From Acidobacteriaceae bacterium (GTDB lineage: Bacteria > Acidobacteriota > Terriglobia > Terriglobales > Acidobacteriaceae): DNA of 64,000 nt. The stretch is taken from NCBI GenBank assembly GCA_003134995.1, contig PLDC01000019.1:716517-780516 (forward strand), written 5' to 3'. Under the pieces are notes generated by a model. It made no database searches. It was given only the letters and a program-made list of their open reading frames with translations, and was not told the origin of the DNA. A program made the position numbers and the translations under genes. The stretch's first letter is position 1; every line of letters begins with the position of its first letter. Below are positions 59,263 to 64,000 of this stretch, in pieces.

Positions 59263-60263
59263 CAATTCACACGAAAGAGCCTGTAACCCTTGTGAGTAAT
59301 CGCTACGAGCCTCTGCTGCTTCGGCATCCCGCCAACCCGATTCTGAGTAAGAAGGATTGGCCATATTCCATCAACAGCGTGTTCAATGCTGGCGCGACGC
59401 TGCTGGCGGATGGAACTACGTTGCTGCTTTGCCGCGTGGAAGACCGGCGCGGATTGTCGCATCTGTGCGCCGCGCGCTCGGCCAACGGTGTTGATGGATG
59501 GGAAATTGATCGCGAGCCAACGTTGATGCCGGATGCGAAGGATTTCCCTGAGGAGATTTGGGGCATTGAAGATCCGCGCATCACGTTCGTGCCGGAACTG
59601 CAGCAGTATGTGGTCACGTATACGTCCTATTCGCGCGGTGGGCCCGGAGTGTCGCTGGCTCTGACCAAAGATTTTCGAACATTCGAGCGCTACGGTGTAA
59701 TCATGCCGCCGGATGATAAGGACTCGGCGCTGCTGCCGCGAAGAATTAATGGATACTGGGCGCTGATCCATCGGCCCGCAACCAACCTTGGGGCGCACAT
59801 GTGGATTTCTTATTCGCCTGACCTGCGCTATTGGGGCCGGCATCGCCTCATGCTGGAGGCGCGTCGCGGTGCATGGTGGGACGCCAACAAAATTGGTTTG
59901 TCACCGCCGCCGATTGAGACTTCGAGGGGATGGCTTACGTTTTACCACGGAGTGCGGCAAACTCCTTCGGGCTGTCTGTATCGGCTGGGAGTGGCGCTGT
60001 TCGACTTGGAGAATCCGGAGAAATGCCTGCTGCGCGGCGACTCGTGGATTTTCGGGCCGGAAGCCGAGTATGAACGGCACGGGGATGTTGACGACGTTGT
60101 GTTTCCGTGCGGTTATACGATGGATGCCGACGGCGACACTTTGAACATTTATTACGGCGCAGCGGATTGCTCGATTGCGCTGGCTCGGGCTAGCGTGCGA
60201 TCTCTACTCAATTGGCTGGACAACAATGGGAGTAGCGAGCGCCGGCAGCGAACAGAATTGTGA
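59259..60263 (+). CDS. GH130 beta-mannoside phosphorylase/hydrolase family protein
   Basis: A 334-residue five-bladed beta-propeller enzyme. Family marks are FNAGATLLADGTTLLLCRVED, then IWGIEDPRIT with the catalytic Asp, DKDSALLPRRINGYWALIHRP, and WWDANKIGLSPPPIET. GH130 enzymes act on beta-mannosidic links, usually by phosphorolysis giving mannose-1-phosphate. The ATGA overlap with the preceding gene makes these a coupled two-gene operon. The product may recycle or trim what the glycosyltransferase makes. A strong hairpin follows at 60268. Confidence 0.88.
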   Translation: MTIHTKEPVTLVSNRYEPLLLRHPANPILSKKDWPYSINSVFNAGATLLADGTTLLLCRVEDRRGLSHLCAARSANGVDGWEIDREPTLMPDAKDFPEEIWGIEDPRITFVPELQQYVVTYTSYSRGGPGVSLALTKDFRTFERYGVIMPPDDKDSALLPRRINGYWALIHRPATNLGAHMWISYSPDLRYWGRHRLMLEARRGAWWDANKIGLSPPPIETSRGWLTFYHGVRQTPSGCLYRLGVALFDLENPEKCLLRGDSWIFGPEAEYERHGDVDDVVFPCGYTMDADGDTLNIYYGAADCSIALARASVRSLLNWLDNNGSSERRQRTEL

Positions 60264-60267
60264 GGAT

Positions 60268-60302
60268 TTGCAGCGCCGACGTCGCGCTCGTCGGCGCTGC
60301 AA
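60268..60302. terminator. Long perfect hairpin after the GT4-GH130 operon
   Basis: A 14-bp perfect stem (TTGCAGCGCCGACG pairing with CGTCGGCGCTGCAA) with a seven-base loop, five bases after the GH130 stop. There is no clear T-run, so it may slow or end transcription or protect the mRNA end. The rest of the 354-base gap to the next gene has no convincing gene. Confidence 0.65.
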
Positions 60303-60617
60303 GAACTTGAATCTCCGCATGTGAGCTATCTTGCTCAGACGCGCAAGTCAACACCTGTCATTCTTTAATCTCCTGAGTGTGTTTCGAGAGCAGCGGACGC
60401 TGATTCGCAGCTCTCATTCTTAGGTCGCTCGTGGCCGGATCACAAGTTCCGGCGAAGTGGCCACATCCAGCCAAACAGCATTTCGGATTCGCGTGTCCGC
60501 CCCGAACCTGCGGCGGACGCGCTTCGACCCTAAAGATTTTTTCGAAGATAGAAACGGACAAACCCCTCGGCTGGATAAAGAGGCGTTCGCCTGACAGATA
60601 AAGAAAGGTCAAAGATC

Positions 60618-60812
60618 ATGCCTTTAATTCAACTCCTGGAAGTTCTGATTGTGGTGGGTGTTCTTTTGTGGCTGGTGAATCGGTTCATCCCCATGCAGTC
60701 ATCGATCAAATCAATTTTGAACGGCGTTGTGGTCATCGCTGTTGTGCTTTGGCTGCTGAATGTTTTTGGGCTGTTTCATTCGCTTTCCGGTATCCGTCTC
60801 GGAAAAGGCTGA
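60618..60812 (+). CDS. Thivi_2564-like small membrane protein
   Basis: A 64-residue membrane protein preceded by AAAGAAAGGTC. It has two hydrophobic helices (QLLEVLIVVGVLLWLVNRF and NGVVVIAVVLWLLNVF), with PMQSSIKSIL between and a short basic end. This is the arrangement of the Thivi_2564 family, whose function is unknown. It is followed by the OmpA-type gene after 86 bases and may be cotranscribed. Small two-helix proteins of this kind are also found at 51407 and 54327. Confidence 0.72.
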   Translation: MPLIQLLEVLIVVGVLLWLVNRFIPMQSSIKSILNGVVVIAVVLWLLNVFGLFHSLSGIRLGKG

Positions 60813-60898
60813 GGTGCGGCACTGTCTACAAGACACGTGGCACGCTTGACGCTCGAAGAAAATGCAACACGGCAGAAACCTGCCACAAGGGAGATCGT

Positions 60899-62569
60899 GT
60901 GAAGACAAATTTGTTGTTAGTCGCAACCGTCGCGTTGAGTTTGCCGGCAGCAGCAGCTCAGAACAATTCTCAAGCTACGGTTGAAGTGGAGCATATGAGT
61001 TCGACGCCCACATTCCGCGTAGTAGTCGTCAGCCGCAGCGTGCAGGCTGTGAACTATGAGCACCGTAGCGGAAGCTCGAAGGTCGATTTTGCCGGCACCA
61101 CCTTAATGCCGTCGGCCAATGGCTGGGCGAAAGTAAACAGCAAGCGGGGATCGATTGAGATCGAAGCAGAGTTCGGCGACCTGCAAAGGCCCACGACTTT
61201 CGGCAACGAATATCTGACCTACGTGCTGTGGGCGATTTCACCAGAAGGGCGGGCGCAGAACCTTGGCGAAGTGTTAGTTGGCGGCAACGAGCGCAGCAAA
61301 CTACACGTAACTACAGACCTTCAAGCCTTCGCGCTGATCGTTACCGCAGAACCTTATTATGCGGTGCGGCAGCCGAGCAACGCAGTCATTCTCGAGAACA
61401 TCGTTCGCGAAGATACCAAAGGAACCAGCGAGGCAGTTAACGCAAAGTACGAACTGATGGAGCGCGGCGGATACCTTCCGACCGGCTACAAATTCGATCC
61501 GGTAGTTTTGAATGCGAAGTTGCCCCTCGAGTTTTACGAAGCACGCAATGCGCTGCGAATCGCTCAATCTGAGGGAGCGGAGCAGTATGCCACAGGCAGC
61601 TACCAGCATGCCGTCCAGTTGATGAATACCGCGGATGGCTATGCCATCAGCAGACACATGGACCGGAAGCCGTTGATCGCAGTCTCGCGTGAAGCAGTGC
61701 AGACCGCGGAAGATGCACGCGAAATCGCAGTGAAGAAGGAAGACGAAATGCGCCTGGCCAGCGAACGCCAGAGTGCAGCGGACGCGCAAGCCCAAGCGCA
61801 ACTGGACGCAGAAAACGCTCGCCGGCAGAAGGAACAAGCGCAGTCCGACAGGGCACAAGCGCAATCCGATACGGCGCAGGCTCAATCCGATAGGGCGCAA
61901 GCCCAGGCTGATAAAGCGCAGGCACAGTCCGAGGCGGCAAGGGCGCGCTCAGATGCGGCCGATGCACAAGCGGCAAACACGAAGGCTCAATCTGACATGG
62001 CGGCAAACCAGGCTGCATCCGCAACGGCGCTATCAGCGGCCCAGGCCGATGCCGAACAATCCCGCCTGGCGGCTCAGCAGGCTCAACTGGCGGCGCAACA
62101 GGCAGACACCGACAAAGCGGCGATGCGCGCGAAATTGTCTGAGCAGTTGAATTCGATTCTGCAGACGCGCGACAGCGCGCGCGGCCTTATCGTCAGCATG
62201 TCCGATGTTTTGTTCGACACTGGGAAATTTTCATTGAAGTCGGGTGCACGCGAGAAGCTGGCAAAAGTGGCCGGCATTCTGCTCGCGTATCCCGGACTCA
62301 ACATTGAAGTCGGCGGCTATACCGATAACGTCGGCGGCGATGCCATGAATCAAACCTTGTCCGAAAACCGCGCTGACTCGGTGCGCGATTATCTGGTGCA
62401 GGAAGGCGTAGCGACGGGTTCCGTCAGCGCCAAAGGCTTCGGCAACACTTTGCCCGTAGCCTCGAACGGCAACTCCGCCGGCCGGCAGCAAAACCGGAGA
62501 GTGGAACTGCTCGTATCGGGCGACGCCATCGGAAGCCCGGTGAACGCGACTACAGGAAGCTTGCAGTAG
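60899..62569 (+). CDS. OmpA-family protein with long coiled coil
   Basis: A 556-residue envelope protein. The GTG at 60899, with AAGGGAG upstream, is chosen because it opens a signal peptide (LLLVATVALSLPAAAAQ). Residues ~25-290 are a mixed domain with SSTPTFRVVVVSRSVQAVN. Residues ~300-420 form a long coiled coil of Ala/Gln/Asp repeats (AQAQSDRAQAQSD). Residues ~425-540 are the OmpA peptidoglycan-binding domain (DVLFDTGKFSLKSGAREKLAKVAG, GYTDNVGG, LSENRADSVRDYL, NRRVELLV). It probably links the outer membrane to the wall. Confidence 0.85.
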   Translation: MKTNLLLVATVALSLPAAAAQNNSQATVEVEHMSSTPTFRVVVVSRSVQAVNYEHRSGSSKVDFAGTTLMPSANGWAKVNSKRGSIEIEAEFGDLQRPTTFGNEYLTYVLWAISPEGRAQNLGEVLVGGNERSKLHVTTDLQAFALIVTAEPYYAVRQPSNAVILENIVREDTKGTSEAVNAKYELMERGGYLPTGYKFDPVVLNAKLPLEFYEARNALRIAQSEGAEQYATGSYQHAVQLMNTADGYAISRHMDRKPLIAVSREAVQTAEDAREIAVKKEDEMRLASERQSAADAQAQAQLDAENARRQKEQAQSDRAQAQSDTAQAQSDRAQAQADKAQAQSEAARARSDAADAQAANTKAQSDMAANQAASATALSAAQADAEQSRLAAQQAQLAAQQADTDKAAMRAKLSEQLNSILQTRDSARGLIVSMSDVLFDTGKFSLKSGAREKLAKVAGILLAYPGLNIEVGGYTDNVGGDAMNQTLSENRADSVRDYLVQEGVATGSVSAKGFGNTLPVASNGNSAGRQQNRRVELLVSGDAIGSPVNATTGSLQ

Positions 62570-62615
62570 AGCAGGAGTATGTAAACGATCGAATCGATTA
62601 ATGGAGGAAACACCC

Positions 62616-63176
62616 ATGAAACTAGTAGGAGTTCTTAGCACAGCAGTTCTAACTTTAGCGCTCGGAGCAGCAGTTCCGGCGTTCACCCAGGATCGCGAGC
62701 AGGATGATAAAGCCAAGCCTGCCCAGGACGAGAAAAAAGCAGAACCTTCAAAGCCCGCTGCGAAGGCGGAGGAAAAACCTGCGGAACGACAGGAAAATAA
62801 CGCCAAGCCGGAAGAACGGAATGCGCAGGAGGAAAATAAGGCGATGCCCGCCGAGAAAAACGCGCGGGATGAGAATAAGGCGATGCCTGCCGAGAGAAAC
62901 GCGCAGCCCGAACAGCATGCTGCCGGCAACGGCAACCGCATTCCCGCCGACCGCTACAAGGCCAACTTTGGAAGCGGACACACCTTCCGCGTCAGCCAGG
63001 GTGATTACAACAATCACCGCTTTCAATACGGCGGCTATAATTTCGGATTCGTTGGCGTGTGGCCGAGCAATTGGCTCTACACGCAAAATGTTTATGTGAT
63101 CGAGATCAACGGCGTGTATTACCTATGCAACCCGATGTACCCGGGCGTTAACCTTGAACTCAGCTTCACGCTCTAA
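62616..63176 (+). CDS. Exported Lys/Glu-rich repeat protein
   Basis: A 186-residue protein. The ATG at 62616 follows GGAGGAAA by eight bases. A signal peptide (LSTAVLTLALGAAVPAFT) is followed by an extended Lys/Glu/Ala-rich region with two copies of NKAMPAE-type units (36-base repeats at ~62836-62905). The C-terminal ~65 residues form a compact domain (FRVSQGDYNNHRFQYGGYNFGFVGVWP to YYLCNPMYPGVNLELSFTL). The family is unrecognised. The arrangement suggests a flexible spacer joined to a small periplasmic domain. A hairpin terminator follows at 63211. Confidence 0.68.
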   Translation: MKLVGVLSTAVLTLALGAAVPAFTQDREQDDKAKPAQDEKKAEPSKPAAKAEEKPAERQENNAKPEERNAQEENKAMPAEKNARDENKAMPAERNAQPEQHAAGNGNRIPADRYKANFGSGHTFRVSQGDYNNHRFQYGGYNFGFVGVWPSNWLYTQNVYVIEINGVYYLCNPMYPGVNLELSFTL

Positions 63177-63210
63177 CGCTGCTGATTCGACAACTAAGTT
63201 CGCCCCTATC

Positions 63211-63247
63211 GGCGCGAGTTCGCTTTTCTGGACTCGCGCCGCTTTTC
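63211..63247 (+). terminator. Rho-independent terminator
   Basis: GGCGCGAGT and ACTCGCGCC form a 9-bp stem with a 12-base loop, followed by GCTTTTC. It lies 34 bases after the repeat-protein stop. Confidence 0.8.
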
Positions 63248-63400
63248 ATTCCGAGCATTTTCGAAAAGTGTGTCTTATTGCTCAGACTGCACAATACAAA
63301 AGTGAAAGTCTTGCATCTTACCGATCGCCCTTTCACTCCACGCAGCCCGCAGCAGCAAGGTTCAAGCGGGCAATCGAAGGATGAGGGCAAGGTGACCAAA

Positions 63401-64000
63401 ATGCGTACTTCCCGTTTTCTAACGCTCGCACTTCTGATATTGGCCATACCGGCCGCCGCACTCGCGCAGTTCGCGATATCGATCACGATTGCGCCGCCCG
63501 CGCTGCCTGTGTACGAGCAGCCAATGATCCCCGCCGACGGTTACCTGTGGACGCCCGGTTACTGGGCAAATGGCGATGAAGGATATTTCTGGGTTCCGGG
63601 TACATGGGTGATGCCTCCTCAAGCTGGCTTGCTCTGGACTCCCGGCTATTGGGGATGGAACGGCTCAGCCTTCGCCTGGAACGGCGGCTACTGGGGCGAG
63701 CAGGTCGGCTTTTATGGAGGCGTTAACTACGGCTTTGGTTACGGCGGCATCGGCTACGGAGGCGGATATTGGAACAACGGCGCCTTCAGTTACAACACGA
63801 CAGTGAATAATGTGAACACCACAATAATTCACAACGTCTACAACAAAACCGTAATCAACAATACCACTGTGAACTACGTCAGCTATAACGGCGGCAGCGG
63901 TGGAATTTCCGCCCGTCCGACCGCGGCAGAACAGACTGCGACGAACGCGCGGCATACGCCGCCGACCTCCATGCAAACGGAGCACGTGAAGACTGCCAGC
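63401..64000 (+). CDS. YXWGXW-type exported protein (3' truncated by window end)
   Basis: At least 200 residues, open to the window end. The ATG at 63401 starts a signal peptide (LTLALLILAIPAAALAQ); an in-frame GTG at 63392 is an alternative. The mature part carries aromatic-Gly repeats (GYLWTPGYW, GYFWVPGTW, GLLWTPGYWGWNG, AFAWNGGYWGEQVGFYGG), typical of YXWGXW or WXXGXW-repeat envelope proteins. An Asn/Thr-rich region (NTTVNNVNTT) follows and continues past the window. The function of these repeats is unknown; a secreted or surface role is likely. Confidence 0.82.
   Translation, partial: MRTSRFLTLALLILAIPAAALAQFAISITIAPPALPVYEQPMIPADGYLWTPGYWANGDEGYFWVPGTWVMPPQAGLLWTPGYWGWNGSAFAWNGGYWGEQVGFYGGVNYGFGYGGIGYGGGYWNNGAFSYNTTVNNVNTTIIHNVYNKTVINNTTVNYVSYNGGSGGISARPTAAEQTATNARHTPPTSMQTEHVKTAS

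Noticed and set aside
60358-60612. 84-residue minus-strand frame upstream of the small membrane protein
   Set aside because: It occupies the presumed leader of the plus-strand gene and looks like non-coding sequence.
1-64000. tRNA or rRNA genes
   Set aside because: No cloverleaf with a GTTC-type arm or rRNA-conserved stretch was recognised; a covariance-model scan would be decisive.

Overview
The window is a 64 kb, GC-rich chromosomal segment of a soil-type Gram-negative bacterium. It most resembles Acidobacteriota (Koribacter/Terriglobia-like). The reasons are the exopolysaccharide gene set, the DUF2844/DUF3443 pair, several PilZ and GAF proteins, the tig-clpP-clpX-lon order, outer-membrane-type proteins (Wza-like, OmpA-like) and intergenic space full of short palindromic repeats. 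This assignment is inferred from gene content. No rRNA, tRNA or CRISPR array was recognised.

Layout. (1) 1-14.5 kb is an exopolysaccharide locus. It holds a partial asparagine synthetase-like gene, a GT2 glycosyltransferase, a second asparagine synthetase, an alpha/alpha-toroid protein, a formyltransferase, a heparinase II/III-like lyase, a two-domain dehydrogenase, a GT4 glycosyltransferase, a Wza-type export protein on the opposite strand and a WecA/MraY-type initiating phosphosugar transferase. Start-stop overlaps tie much of it into one operon. (2) 15-25.5 kb is mixed: a zinc-ribbon GAF protein, the DUF3443/DUF2844 pair, a PilZ-GAF-Sel1 membrane protein, an AmrS-type radical SAM enzyme, an ECF sigma factor with a frameshift near its 3' end plus a small membrane protein, a lipoprotein and an S9 peptidase. 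(3) 25.5-31.7 kb looks accessory: hairpin repeats, an array of DnaA-box-like sites, a 41-residue basic peptide, an uncharacterised winged-helix-like protein overlapping a GGDEF frame, an IS1595-type transposase, a zeta-toxin-like ATPase with an upstream DNA-binding-type partner, and an acidic CxxH protein behind a 200-bp element that recurs at 51.8 kb. (4) 31.7-41.9 kb carries a GAF-TM-AMIN-amidase fusion, a lycopene-cyclase-like membrane protein, three PilZ proteins, a sugar epimerase, EngB, a DUF6946-like protein and a dCTP deaminase. (5) 42-48.3 kb is the protein quality-control block lon, clpX, clpP, tig. (6) 48.7-64 kb holds a frameshifted sedolisin, small stress-type proteins, a SYLF protein, a response regulator, a Crp/Fnr regulator, a glycosyltransferase/GH130 operon, an OmpA-type coiled-coil protein and a truncated YXWGXW-type protein.

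Three themes link the regions. Envelope and exopolysaccharide synthesis appears with lyases, export and wall hydrolysis. PilZ and GAF modules are attached to different outputs. Intergenic hairpins show compensatory stem changes, which points to RNA-level or REP-type elements. The candidates best worth following are the GAF paralogue set (including a wall amidase), the zeta-type two-gene operon, the DnaA-box-flanked GGDEF module and the repeated 200-bp element.
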